Assembly (NCBI RefSeq): GCF_040024445.1
Contig: NZ_CP157276.1
Location: 248,001 to 312,000, forward strand
DNA from: Prescottella soli
Lineage (GTDB): Bacteria > Actinomycetota > Actinomycetes > Mycobacteriales > Mycobacteriaceae
Reading direction: 5' to 3'
Length of the DNA stretch: 64,000 nt
Part shown: positions 11,421 to 20,522 of the stretch, piece after piece
Layout: each line of letters opens with the position of its first letter
How positions within the stretch are numbered: position 1 is the stretch's first letter
The notes under the pieces: model-generated
What the model was told of the DNA's origin: nothing
The model's database searches: none
Seen by the model: only the letters and a program-made list of their open reading frames with translations
Position numbers and translations under genes: made by a program

Positions 11421-12346
11421 CCGTGCTGGGCGGCCAGATCAACACGTATCTGGACCACCTGGCCGTCGAGCGCGGCGCCGCGCGCAACACGCTGAGCTCG
11501 TACCGTCGTGACCTCGATCGGTACGCGCGGTTCCTGTCCGACCGGCAGATCGACGACCTCCGGGCGGTCACCGAGTCCGACGTCACCGAGTTCGTCGTCG
11601 CGCTGCGGCGCGGCGACCCGGACTCGGGGACGGTCGCGCTCGCTCCCAGTTCCGCGGCGCGGGCGCTGATCGCGGTGCGCGGACTGCACCGATTCGCCGC
11701 GGCGGAAGGCGTGACGCCGGCGGATGTCGCGCGGGCCGTGAAGCCCCCGACCCCGGGCCGGCGCCTGCCGAAGTCCCTGCCCCTCGACAACGTCCTCTCG
11801 ATCCTCGACGCCGCCGGCGGCGACGGGGCGTCCGACAATCCGCGGACGCTCCGGGACCGGGCCCTGCTCGAACTGTTGTACTCGACAGGCGCACGCATCT
11901 CGGAGGCCGTCGGCCTCGACCTCGACGACCTCGACACCGAGTCGCGTTCGGTGCTGCTGCGCGGCAAGGGCGGCAAGGAACGTGTCGTGCCCGTCGGCCG
12001 TCCCGCGATCGCGGCCATCGACAACTATCTGGTCCGCGGCCGTCCCGGCCTGGTCGGCCGCGGCACGCCGGCGCTGTTCCTCAACGCCCGCGGCGGCCGA
12101 CTGTCGCGGCAGAGCGCGTGGCAGGTCCTCCACGACGCCGCGGAGAAGGCGGGGATCACGGTCGCGGTGTCGCCGCACACGCTGCGGCACTCGTTCGCGA
12201 CGCACCTGCTCGACGGCGGTGCGGACGTGCGCGTCGTCCAGGAGTTGCTCGGGCATTCGTCGGTGACGACGACGCAGATCTACACGATGGTGACCGTGAG
12301 CGCCCTGCGCGAGGTGTGGGCGCAGGCGCACCCGCGGGCCCGCTGA
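11417..12346 (+). CDS. xerD: Tyrosine recombinase XerD
   Basis: This 309-residue tyrosine recombinase resolves chromosome dimers at dif. It has the N-terminal SAM-like core-binding domain (about 1-95) and the catalytic domain with Arg in [12 protein letters not shown], the active Lys in [23 protein letters not shown], the GHSSV His and the nucleophile Tyr in TQIYTMV. Its fixed position before the ParA-like/scpAB genes supports housekeeping XerD rather than a phage integrase. The ATG overlaps the upstream stop. Confidence 0.95.
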   Translation: MTVLGGQINTYLDHLAVERGAARNTLSSYRRDLDRYARFLSDRQIDDLRAVTESDVTEFVVALRRGDPDSGTVALAPSSAARALIAVRGLHRFAAAEGVTPADVARAVKPPTPGRRLPKSLPLDNVLSILDAAGGDGASDNPRTLRDRALLELLYSTGARISEAVGLDLDDLDTESRSVLLRGKGGKERVVPVGRPAIAAIDNYLVRGRPGLVGRGTPALFLNARGGRLSRQSAWQVLHDAAEKAGITVAVSPHTLRHSFATHLLDGGADVRVVQELLGHSSVTTTQIYTMVTVSALREVWAQAHPRAR

Positions 12347-12445
12347 GCCGGTGCGTGTTGGCCGTCGTTTGAGGTCACGAAGCGGTAGCGTTACGAAATC
12401 AGCTGGAAGACAGGACGGGATCGACAGGACAGGGGACATCGGACC

Positions 12446-13375
12446 GTGGTGACACCGCAGCCGCAGCACGCGGAGCCCGCGCACCCGTTTTCCGGGGATG
12501 CGCTGTCATATGCAAGAGACGTCGAGTGCAGGGACGTGGTACCGCTCGGGCCCACCGGCCGGCCGTTGCGCGCGGTGCCGGAACCCGGCCCGGTCGTCGG
12601 TCACGGTCCCGCCCGGATCATCGCGATGTGCAACCAGAAGGGCGGTGTGGGAAAGACCACATCCACGATCAACCTGGGTGCCTCGCTCGCCGAGCACGGT
12701 CGCCGGGTGTTGCTCGTCGACCTCGATCCGCAGGGCGCCCTGTCCGCGGGACTCGGTGTCGCGCACCATGATCTGGATTTGACCGTCCACAACCTTCTCG
12801 TCGAGCGCACGTCGATCGACGACGTGCTGATGCGGACCCGGATCGAGGGCCTCGATCTGCTGCCCAGCAATATCGACCTCTCGGCGGCCGAGATCCAACT
12901 CGTCACCGAGGTGGGACGCGAGCAGACGCTGGGCCGCGTGCTGCACCCGGTGCTCGACCGCTACGACTACGTGCTGATCGACTGCCAGCCGTCGCTGGGC
13001 CTGCTCACCGTCAACGCGCTCGCCTGCGCCGACAGTGTGATCATCCCGATGGAGTGCGAGTTCTTCTCGCTGCGCGGGCTCGCTCTGCTCAACGACACCG
13101 TCGACAAGGTCCGTGACCGCCTCAATCCGCGGCTGTCGCTCGAGGGCATCGTCGTGACGATGTTCGACGCCCGCACCCTCCACGCCCGTGAGGTGATGTC
13201 GCGGGTCGTCGAGGTGTTCGGCGACCTCGTGTACGACACCGTCATCAACCGCACCGTTCGCTTCCCGGAGACCAGCGTCGCGGGAGAACCGATCACCACG
13301 TGGGCGCCCAAGTCCGGGGGCGCCGAGGCCTACCGGGCCCTCGCCCGCGAGGTCATCCACCGCTGCGCCCGGTGA
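12446..13375 (+). CDS. ParA/Soj-family ATPase upstream of scpAB
   Basis: This 309-residue deviant-Walker ATPase carries the KGGVGKTTSTINLG P-loop near residue 67, LLVDLDPQGALSAGLG (Walker A'/B region) and the YVLIDCQPSLGLLTVNAL switch. A 50-residue proline-rich leader precedes the ATPase. It corresponds to M. tuberculosis Rv1708, not the oriC-proximal ParA. Linkage to scpA and scpB (4-nt overlap) suggests a role in chromosome organisation or segregation, with an unknown partner. The GTG start is at 12446 after a 99-nt gap. Confidence 0.9.
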   Translation: MVTPQPQHAEPAHPFSGDALSYARDVECRDVVPLGPTGRPLRAVPEPGPVVGHGPARIIAMCNQKGGVGKTTSTINLGASLAEHGRRVLLVDLDPQGALSAGLGVAHHDLDLTVHNLLVERTSIDDVLMRTRIEGLDLLPSNIDLSAAEIQLVTEVGREQTLGRVLHPVLDRYDYVLIDCQPSLGLLTVNALACADSVIIPMECEFFSLRGLALLNDTVDKVRDRLNPRLSLEGIVVTMFDARTLHAREVMSRVVEVFGDLVYDTVINRTVRFPETSVAGEPITTWAPKSGGAEAYRALAREVIHRCAR

Positions 13376-14211
13376 GCACGGACGTCGCGTCGGGGGCCGA
13401 GACAGCGCATACAGGGGTAGAAGGTGGGGACGGCCGGGGTTTCCGGGTGCGTCTGCACAACTTCGAGGGTCCGTTCGATCTGCTGCTGACGCTCATCAGC
13501 CAGCACCAGCTGGACGTCACCGAGGTCGCGTTGCACCAGGTGACTGACGAGTTCATCTCCTACACGCGCCGCCTCGGCAGCGAGCTGGGCCTGGATCAGA
13601 CCACCGAATTCCTGGTGGTGGCGGCGACTCTGCTCGACCTGAAGGCCGCGCGTCTGTTGCCCGCCGGTGAGGTGGACGACGACGAGGACCTGGCGCTGCT
13701 CGAGGCGCGCGACCTGCTGTTCGCGCGGCTGCTGCAGTACCGGGCCTACAAGCAGGTGGCGCAGCTGTTCGGTGAGCTGGAGGCGGCGGCGCTGCGGCGG
13801 TATCCGCGGTCGGTGTCGGTCGAGGACCGGTACGTCGACCTGCTTCCGGAGGTGCTGCTCGGGGTCGATCCGCGCCAGTTCGCCGAGATCGCCGCGACCG
13901 CCTTCCGGCCCCGACCGGTCGCCGAGGTGGGACTGGATCACCTCCATGTCCCGACCGTCTCGGTTCCGGAGCAGGCGGCGCGGATCCTCGAACTGCTCCG
14001 GGAGCGTGGTGCCGGCGTGTGGGCGCCCTTCGGTGAGCTGATCGCCGAGTGCGAGGTCCCCGTGCAGATCGTGGCCCGTTTCCTGGCGCTGCTCGAGCTG
14101 TATCGGGAGCGGTCGGTGCTGTTCGAGCAGCCCGAACCGCTGGGGGATCTGCTGGTGTGCTGGACCGGCGAGGCCGCGGCCGCGCCCGCGAGCGAGGAGG
14201 ACTACGGATGA
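13372..14211 (+). CDS. scpA: Segregation and condensation protein ScpA
   Basis: This 279-residue kleisin bridges the heads of SMC dimers. The diagnostic N-terminal segment FEGPFDLLLTLISQHQLDVTE begins at about residue 28, and the C-terminal winged-helix part binds SMC. The GTG start overlaps the ParA-like gene and the stop overlaps scpB (ATGA), giving an intact condensin accessory module. Confidence 0.95.
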   Translation: MSTDVASGAETAHTGVEGGDGRGFRVRLHNFEGPFDLLLTLISQHQLDVTEVALHQVTDEFISYTRRLGSELGLDQTTEFLVVAATLLDLKAARLLPAGEVDDDEDLALLEARDLLFARLLQYRAYKQVAQLFGELEAAALRRYPRSVSVEDRYVDLLPEVLLGVDPRQFAEIAATAFRPRPVAEVGLDHLHVPTVSVPEQAARILELLRERGAGVWAPFGELIAECEVPVQIVARFLALLELYRERSVLFEQPEPLGDLLVCWTGEAAAAPASEEDYG

Positions 14212-14906
14212 CGTCCGTCGACACCGAGGACCTGAGCCCGTTCGAGGACGAGTTCGCGGAGATGACCGACGACCGCCTGGCGGGCGCGCTCGAGTCGATG
14301 CTGCTGGTGGTCGACTCGCCGGCGTCGTCGGCGATGCTCGCCGACGCGCTGGGCGAGTCCGAGGCGAGGGTCGAGACGATGCTGCGCACGATGTCCGACG
14401 GCCTCACCGCCCGTGGCAGCGGCATCGACCTGCGGTTCGCGGGGGACGGGTGGCGCTTCTACACGCGCACCGAGTACGCACCGTACGTCGAGCGTTTGCT
14501 GCTCGACGGCGCCCGATCGAAGCTGACCCGCGCAGCGCTCGAGACGCTCGCGGTGATCGCCTACCGGCAGCCACTCACCCGGGCGCGGATCAGCGCCGTT
14601 CGCGGCGTCAACGTCGACGGCGTCATCCGCACCCTGCTGGCCCGCGGACTGATCACCGAGGCCGGCCCGGACCCGGAGACCAACGCGACCACGTATGCGA
14701 CCACCGAGATGTTCCTCGAACGCCTCGGACTGGCGTCACTTGCGGATCTGCCGCCCCTCGCGCCCCTGCTTCCCGACGTAGATGTGATCGATGACATCAC
14801 CGAGAGTCTCGAAGCCGATCCGCGATTTGCGAGAATGGACAGGACGAGTTCGTCAATGGGATCCGGAGCAAAGGCCTCCGACCCCGAGCTCGACATCGAA
14901 AACTGA
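14208..14906 (+). CDS. scpB: Segregation and condensation protein ScpB
   Basis: This 232-residue protein has tandem winged-helix domains that bind ScpA. Recognisable segments are LAGALESMLLVVDSPAS, LTRAALETLAVIAYRQPLTRA and ISAVRGVNVDGVIRTLLARGL. It overlaps scpA by 4 nt and is followed after 15 nt by the pseudouridine synthase gene, an actinobacterial order shared with Rv1709-Rv1711. Confidence 0.95.
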   Translation: MTSVDTEDLSPFEDEFAEMTDDRLAGALESMLLVVDSPASSAMLADALGESEARVETMLRTMSDGLTARGSGIDLRFAGDGWRFYTRTEYAPYVERLLLDGARSKLTRAALETLAVIAYRQPLTRARISAVRGVNVDGVIRTLLARGLITEAGPDPETNATTYATTEMFLERLGLASLADLPPLAPLLPDVDVIDDITESLEADPRFARMDRTSSSMGSGAKASDPELDIEN

Positions 14907-14921
14907 CAGGGATCCAAAAAA

Positions 14922-15884
14922 GTGAACAAGCCCGCTCGCCGTGATGGCACACCGGACCGTAAGAAGAAGCAGCCCGCCAAGGGTGCTGCACGCTCGACCG
15001 CTGCGAACAAGCAGCTGAACAAGCGGGGCAAGCCGAAGTCGGCCAAGCCCCAGCGCGCCCAGACCCAGGCGCAGACTCCCAAGATCAGCAACGCGAAGCC
15101 CGCGAAGCACCAGTACGCCGACATCGACCGCGACCTCGCGCCCATGAAGGGCGACGGCGTGCGGTTGCAGAAGGTCCTCGCACAGGCCGGAGTCGCCTCC
15201 CGACGCGCCGCCGAGGAACTCATCGACCAGGGCCGCGTCGAGGTCGACGGCCGCATCGTCCTCGAGCAGGGCCTGCGGGTCGACCCCGAGAACGCGGTCG
15301 TCCGCGTCGACGGTATCCGCGTCGTCGTGAAGAAGGATCTGGTCCACATCGCACTGAACAAGCCGCGGGGCTGGCAGTCCACGATGTCCGACGACCTCGG
15401 ACGCCCGTGCATCGGCGACATCGTCTCCGAACGCGTCTCCGCCGGTCAGCGCCTCTTCCACGTCGGTCGTCTCGACGCCGACACCGAGGGACTGATCCTG
15501 CTGACCAACGACGGTGACCTCGCGCACCGGCTGATGCACCCGTCGTACGAGGTGCCGAAGACGTACCTGGCCACCGTGCAGGGTGTCGTCGACCGCAGCG
15601 TCGGCAAGACCCTCAAGGCCGGCGTCGAGCTCGACGACGGGCCGGCGAAGGTCGACGCGTTCCAGCTCCTCGACATCAACGGTGGCAAGTCGCTGGTCAA
15701 GATCGTCCTGCACGAGGGCCGCAAGCACATCGTGCGCCGCCTCCTCGACGCCGTCGGACACCCGGTGGTGCGGCTGGTCCGCACCGACATCGGCAACGTC
15801 GCGCTCGGCGACGGCCGTCCCGGCACCCTGCGGGTCCTCGGCCGCGGCGAGGTCGGCGGCCTCTACGGGGCGGTGGGTCTGTGA
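14922..15884 (+). CDS. rluB: 23S rRNA pseudouridine synthase, RluB/RsuA family
   Basis: This 320-residue protein has a Lys/Ala/Gln-rich basic N-terminal tail (1 to about 75), an S4 domain ([21 protein letters not shown]) and an RsuA/RluB catalytic domain. The catalytic Asp is in [19 protein letters not shown]. It is predicted to isomerise uridine in the 23S peptidyl-transferase region. Start GTG 14922 follows AGGGATCC. It overlaps cmk by 4 nt. The long basic extension is common in actinobacterial members. Confidence 0.92.
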   Translation: MNKPARRDGTPDRKKKQPAKGAARSTAANKQLNKRGKPKSAKPQRAQTQAQTPKISNAKPAKHQYADIDRDLAPMKGDGVRLQKVLAQAGVASRRAAEELIDQGRVEVDGRIVLEQGLRVDPENAVVRVDGIRVVVKKDLVHIALNKPRGWQSTMSDDLGRPCIGDIVSERVSAGQRLFHVGRLDADTEGLILLTNDGDLAHRLMHPSYEVPKTYLATVQGVVDRSVGKTLKAGVELDDGPAKVDAFQLLDINGGKSLVKIVLHEGRKHIVRRLLDAVGHPVVRLVRTDIGNVALGDGRPGTLRVLGRGEVGGLYGAVGL

Positions 15885-16573
15885 CCACACCGACCCCACT
15901 GGTCGTCGCGATCGACGGACCGTCGGGCACCGGTAAGTCCAGCGTGTCCCGCCGGGTGGCGAAGAGTCTGGGTGCGCGCTACCTCGACACCGGCGCGATG
16001 TACCGGATCGCGACGCTGCACGTGCTGCGCCGCGGCGTCGACATCGGTGATCCGGTAGCCGTCGCCGAGGCGACGTCGTCGCTGCCGCTGTCGATCGGCA
16101 CCGATCCCGACGCGGACGGCGTGCGACTGGCCGGCGAGGACGTCACCGACGAGATCCGCGGCGCGGCCGTCACGCAGGCCGTGTCGGCGGTGTCCGCGGT
16201 GCCAGACGTGCGGACGTTCCTGGTGGATCTGCAGCGGCGCATCGTGGAGCAGGCCGGGCGCATCGTCGTCGAGGGCCGCGACATCGGCACCGTCGTGCTG
16301 CCGGACGCCGACGTGAAGATCTTCCTGACGGCCTCCGCGGAGGCCCGGGCCATGCGGCGCAACGCCCAGAACATCGCGGAAGGACGCGGAGACGACTTCG
16401 CCGCAGTCCTCGCCGACGTGCAGCGCCGCGACCACCTCGATTCCACCCGCGCGGTATCTCCGTTGCGTCCGGCGGAGGATTCGGTGACGGTGGACACGAG
16501 CGAACTGGGTATCGAAGACGTGATCGGCAGGTTGCTGCTGGTGGTAGGCGACAGAACTGGAGCAGTGCAGTGA
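15881..16573 (+). CDS. cmk: Cytidylate kinase
   Basis: This 230-residue (d)CMP kinase has the P-loop [15 protein letters not shown] at about 10-24, the CMP-binding YLDTGAMYR segment and [11 protein letters not shown]. It phosphorylates CMP and dCMP with ATP. It overlaps rluB upstream and der downstream by 4 nt each, as in Rv1711-Rv1713. Confidence 0.96.
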   Translation: MTTPTPLVVAIDGPSGTGKSSVSRRVAKSLGARYLDTGAMYRIATLHVLRRGVDIGDPVAVAEATSSLPLSIGTDPDADGVRLAGEDVTDEIRGAAVTQAVSAVSAVPDVRTFLVDLQRRIVEQAGRIVVEGRDIGTVVLPDADVKIFLTASAEARAMRRNAQNIAEGRGDDFAAVLADVQRRDHLDSTRAVSPLRPAEDSVTVDTSELGIEDVIGRLLLVVGDRTGAVQ

Positions 16574-18012
16574 CCGACGGTTATGTAGGAGATTCGACGG
16601 CGACCGAGTACGCCGGAGACGGAATCTGGAGCGAGGAGTCCGACTGGGACCTCGCCGATTTCCTCGACGGTGAGGACGCCGAGGAGCACCTCGCGGTACC
16701 GACACTCGCGGTGGTCGGACGGCCGAACGTCGGCAAGTCCACGCTCGTCAACCGCATCATCGGCCGTCGTGAGGCGGTCGTCGAGGACATCCCCGGTGTG
16801 ACGCGCGACCGCGTCTCGTACGACGCCAACTGGGCCGGACGCCGGTTCATGGTGCAGGACACCGGCGGCTGGGAGCCCGACGCCAAGGGCCTGCAGCAGT
16901 CAGTGGCGCGTCAGGCCGAACTGGCGATGAACACCGCGGACGCGATCCTGCTCGTGGTCGACGCCGTCGTCGGTGCCACGGGGACGGACGAGGCTGCCGT
17001 TCGGGTGCTGCGCCGGTCGAAGACACCGGTGATCCTCGTCGCGAACAAGGTCGACGACGCCCGTACCGAGGCGGAGGCTGCGGCCCTGTGGTCGCTCGGC
17101 CTGGGCGAGCCGTACATGGTCAGTGCCACGCACGGTCGCGGCACCGGTGATCTGCTCGACGAGGTCCTCCGGGTCCTTCCGGAGACCCCGCGCGAGGGCA
17201 CCGGCGGCACCGGCCCCCGCCGGGTGGCGCTCGTCGGCAAGCCGAACGTCGGCAAGTCGAGCCTGCTCAACAAGCTGTCCGGTGACGAGCGCTCGGTGGT
17301 CCACGACGTTGCGGGCACCACCGTCGACCCCGTCGACTCGCTCGTCGAGCTGGGCGGCAAGGTGTGGAAGTTCATCGACACCGCCGGCCTGCGCAAGAAG
17401 GTCAACCATGCCAGCGGTCACGAGTTCTATGCGTCGCTGCGGACCAAGGGCGCGATCGAGGCCGCCGAGGTCGCGATCCTCCTGATCGACGCGTCGAAGC
17501 CGATCACCGAGCAGGACCTGCGCGTCCTGAGCATGGTGGCCGAGACGGGTCGTGCGCTGGTGCTCGCCTTCAACAAGTGGGACCTGGTCGACGAGGACCG
17601 GCGTCTGATGCTCGAGAAGGAGATCGACCGCGAACTGGTCCGCGTGCCGTGGGCGCAGCGGGTCAACATCTCCGCGCACACCGGTCGGGCCGTCCAGAAG
17701 CTCGTTCCTGCGCTCGACACGGCGCTGGAGTCGTGGGACAAGCGCATCCCGACCGGACGCCTCAACAACTGGCTCAAGGAGGTCGTGGCGGCCACGCCGC
17801 CGCCGATGCGTGGTGGACGCCTGCCCCGCATCATGTTCGCGACCCAGGCCGGCACCCGTCCGCCGACATTCGTGTTGTTCACCACGGGCTTCCTCGAGGC
17901 CGGCTACCGCCGCTTCCTCGAGCGTCGCCTGCGTGAGGAGTTCGGCTTCGACGGCAGCCCCGTGCGCATCTCGGTGCGCGTGCGGGAGAAGCGGGACCGC
18001 CGCAGCCGCTGA
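16570..18012 (+). CDS. der: Ribosome-assembly GTPase Der (EngA)
   Basis: This 480-residue protein has two GTPase domains in tandem and a C-terminal KH-like domain. The first G1 is [15 protein letters not shown] (about 53) with DTGGW and NKVDD; the second G1 is [15 protein letters not shown] (about 220) with DTAGL and NKWDL. It acts in 50S subunit maturation. An acidic N-terminal extension of about 45 residues is typical of actinobacteria. The ATG/GTG overlap with cmk makes it the last gene of the block. Confidence 0.96.
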   Translation: MTDGYVGDSTATEYAGDGIWSEESDWDLADFLDGEDAEEHLAVPTLAVVGRPNVGKSTLVNRIIGRREAVVEDIPGVTRDRVSYDANWAGRRFMVQDTGGWEPDAKGLQQSVARQAELAMNTADAILLVVDAVVGATGTDEAAVRVLRRSKTPVILVANKVDDARTEAEAAALWSLGLGEPYMVSATHGRGTGDLLDEVLRVLPETPREGTGGTGPRRVALVGKPNVGKSSLLNKLSGDERSVVHDVAGTTVDPVDSLVELGGKVWKFIDTAGLRKKVNHASGHEFYASLRTKGAIEAAEVAILLIDASKPITEQDLRVLSMVAETGRALVLAFNKWDLVDEDRRLMLEKEIDRELVRVPWAQRVNISAHTGRAVQKLVPALDTALESWDKRIPTGRLNNWLKEVVAATPPPMRGGRLPRIMFATQAGTRPPTFVLFTTGFLEAGYRRFLERRLREEFGFDGSPVRISVRVREKRDRRSR

Positions 18013-18195
18013 CCGACGGCGCTGTCGCACAGGTTGCCCAGAGCACACGGGAATTCGACGCGGATTCGGTGTGTGACGGTCGCAAAACCGGTGCGACAGC
18101 GCCTCAGTGGGGTCGTCCAGGGCTGCTGACCAGGCGATTCGCTTTCCCTGGCGACACTGTTGTAATCTTCTGAGGCGCCCGAACGAGGGCGTGGA

Positions 18196-18269
<74 letters not shown>

Positions 18270-18277
18270 CCGACGAG

Positions 18278-18310
18278 AACCCAGGTGAAGATCCTTTCAC
18301 CTGGGTTTCT
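18278..18310 (+). terminator. Terminator after tRNA-Pro
   Basis: A stem of about 12 bp (AACCCAGGTGAA / TTCACCTGGGTT) with a short loop is followed by TCTTGCTGTCC. It ends the tRNA transcript and faces the converging benzoylformate decarboxylase-like gene. Confidence 0.8.
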
Positions 18311-18392
18311 TGCTGTCCGGCGCCGGTTCCGGTCGGAGATCGACCGCACGTGAGCGGTGGCGGCGTGGGCGATACGCGGGTGCGCGCCGGAA

Positions 18393-20009
18393 TCAGCCCA
18401 GATGCGCCAACTCCGGTTCAGTCGGCACCACGATGACAGTGGGCCCATCGGCTTCGAGTGCGGAGGTGAACGCCTCGGCGAGCTTCTCGGTGGTGTCCAC
18501 GTTGACCGACCGGCACCCGAAACCCTCTGCGATGGAGGCGATGTCGAGGCCGGGCAAGTCCAGTCCGGGCACCCCCGGTGTCTTCTCCAGCAGGGCGAAC
18601 GCCTTGAGGATCGAATACTCCGCGTTGCGCAACACCACGAACACGACCGGCAGGCGGTGTTGGGCCGCCGTCCATATCGCCTGCACCGAGTATTGGAACG
18701 ATCCGTCGCCGATGGTCGCGACCACGGTGCGCTTCACCCCGCGGGCGCGGTCGCCGAGCGCGATGCCCACCGCCGCGGGTACGCCCCAGCCGATCCCACC
18801 GCTGGCGGTCGCGAAGAACGAACCGGTACGGGTCGTGGGCAGCCACCGGACCTGTTGGGCCATCGTGGATGTCGATTCCGTAACCAGCGGAGCGTCTGCC
18901 GGCTTCACGGTACCCAGCGTCGAGAACACCGCGGCCGGCGTCAGGGGCGAGGACTCGGCGTCGGCGATGTCGTGGCCACCCACCGACGTGGTCATGGCGG
19001 GCACGCTGCTCCGGTCATCAACCATGCCCGCGAGCTGCTCCAACGCCAACCGCGCGTCGCCGAGCACGCTGTCGCCGACCGGCGCGGCTCCGGCCATCGT
19101 CGGATCCGACGTGATCTGCAGCAGTTCGGTACCCGTGGGCAGGTACTCACCGGGCACGTAGGGGTAGTAGCGGAAGACCTGCGCTCCGATCACGAGGACC
19201 AGGTCGTGGCCCTGCAGAGCCTCGTTGACGCCCGCGATGGTCATCGGGAGCTGCCCCTGGTACAGGCTGTGATTCTCGGGAAAGGACACTCGGTCGGGAA
19301 GCGGGCCGCTGTACACCGGCGCCCCGAGTTTCTCGGCGAGGGCCACGCCGGCATCCCAGGCGTGGCTGCGATCAACCTCGGGCCCGAAGACCAGGAGTGG
19401 CCGCTGCGCGCGGTTGACGCGATCCGCGAATCCACGCAGGCGCTCGGCATCCGGGCTGATTCGATCGCTCACCGTCCTGACTACCGCGGACCCTTCGGCC
19501 GGCTTGTCCCAGTCGTCGAGCGGGATGGACAGAAACACCGGACCCGCCGGCGGCTGCAGAGCGACCGCGTAGGCGCGCATGAACGCGGCCGGCACGTCCT
19601 CTGCGCGCGCGGGTTGATAGGCCCACTTGACCCAGGGCATCGGCAGCAGGGTTTCGTCGCGGTTCGTCAGGTACGGGTCGCACAGGACCATCTCGCGCGT
19701 CTGCTGACCGGCCGTGACGATCAGTGGCGTGTTTCCCTTGGACGCGGCCACCAGGCTGCCCATCGCGTTCCCGGTTCCGGCGCCGGTATGCACGTTGACC
19801 AACGCCGGCCTGCCCGTGGACTGTGCGAACCCGTCGGCCATGGCCAGCACCGACGCTTCCTGCAACCCCAGCACGTAGGTGAAGTCGTCAGGGAAACGCT
19901 TCAGGAACGTCTGCTCGGTGGAGCCCGGGTTTCCGAATACGGTGGTCAATTCCAGCGAACGCAGCAGATCGTAGGTGACTTCTTGGACGGTTTTCTCATT
20001 CTTCGTCAT
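18393..20009 (-). CDS. mdlC: Thiamine-diphosphate enzyme, benzoylformate decarboxylase-like
   Basis: This 538-residue ThDP-dependent decarboxylase aligns over its whole length with Pseudomonas benzoylformate decarboxylase. Matching residues are Ser30 (VFGNPGSTEQ, Ser26 in MdlC), the ThDP-activating Glu51 (LGLQEAS), His74 (VNVHTGAGTGNAMG, His70) and the His in FPENHSLYQG (His281). The GDG...N cofactor motif is IGDGSFQYSV. Start ATG 20009 follows GGGAAAGGGA. The likely reaction is benzoylformate to benzaldehyde and CO2, but no mandelate dehydrogenase or benzaldehyde dehydrogenase lies nearby, so the natural 2-oxo acid substrate is uncertain. Confidence 0.85.
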   Translation of the reverse strand: MTKNEKTVQEVTYDLLRSLELTTVFGNPGSTEQTFLKRFPDDFTYVLGLQEASVLAMADGFAQSTGRPALVNVHTGAGTGNAMGSLVAASKGNTPLIVTAGQQTREMVLCDPYLTNRDETLLPMPWVKWAYQPARAEDVPAAFMRAYAVALQPPAGPVFLSIPLDDWDKPAEGSAVVRTVSDRISPDAERLRGFADRVNRAQRPLLVFGPEVDRSHAWDAGVALAEKLGAPVYSGPLPDRVSFPENHSLYQGQLPMTIAGVNEALQGHDLVLVIGAQVFRYYPYVPGEYLPTGTELLQITSDPTMAGAAPVGDSVLGDARLALEQLAGMVDDRSSVPAMTTSVGGHDIADAESSPLTPAAVFSTLGTVKPADAPLVTESTSTMAQQVRWLPTTRTGSFFATASGGIGWGVPAAVGIALGDRARGVKRTVVATIGDGSFQYSVQAIWTAAQHRLPVVFVVLRNAEYSILKAFALLEKTPGVPGLDLPGLDIASIAEGFGCRSVNVDTTEKLAEAFTSALEADGPTVIVVPTEPELAHLG

Positions 20010-20522
20010 CGTGGTGGTCCCTTTCCCGTTGACGAGTCTCAGGTGGCGGGTGATTCCTTTCCCTCTGCGTGAACGCCTTCGAGCAGGCGTGGCCGGACTT
20101 CGCTGATGGTCGGGAAGCAGGGCACCACGTGCCGGAGCGGTGGTTGGTGTCGCGCGCTCAGCCCGGCGGCACGAGTCCCGCCCGCGACGGTCTCTCGGAC
20201 CGGACCGGGCCGGCGCTGTCGACGGGGATGTCGTCGTCGGCCTGTCCGGGCATTGACAACTCCAGTCCGTATTGACTGATCGCGATGCAGGGCTGAACAC
20301 GTCTTCGATGAAATCGACGCCCGCCAGGTGGTGACTCTAATTGGCGTGGATGTTTGGGCAGGTGTCGAAAGTCCAACGAATTGGGTCCAGGCAGACGCCT
20401 GCCCGCCATCGCCAAAGATTGCACGTTCCGGTCATTGCGGACGAAATACTCGTAGTGATTCCGCCTGCAATGTCGACTGGATCATCAATTCGGAGCGCCG
20501 GCGTCATGCCTTCTTCGTGGGG
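20010..20522. other. Intergenic stretch, 513 nt, no credible gene
   Basis: This region lies between two minus-strand genes. Codon bias is absent in all frames, and the part from about 20260 to 20520 is visibly less GC-rich than the surroundings. It should hold the promoter of the decarboxylase gene and the 3' untranslated part of mqo. An inverted repeat (20356-20404) is the only clear structure; a weaker one, ACGCCT/AGGCGT, lies near 20078-20095. Confidence 0.6.
20356..20404 (-). repeat. Inverted repeat, possible mqo terminator
   Basis: The arms GGGCAGGTGTC and GACGCCTGCCC (11 bp with one G-T wobble) enclose a 27-nt loop. It lies about 120 nt downstream of the mqo stop on the minus strand. 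A terminator or processing hairpin is possible; a remnant of a mobile element cannot be excluded. Confidence 0.35.

Noticed and set aside
11417-12346. xerD as a phage or island integrase
   Set aside because: Position between the NUDIX and ParA-like genes and full-length XerD motifs match the chromosomal dimer-resolution enzyme of relatives.
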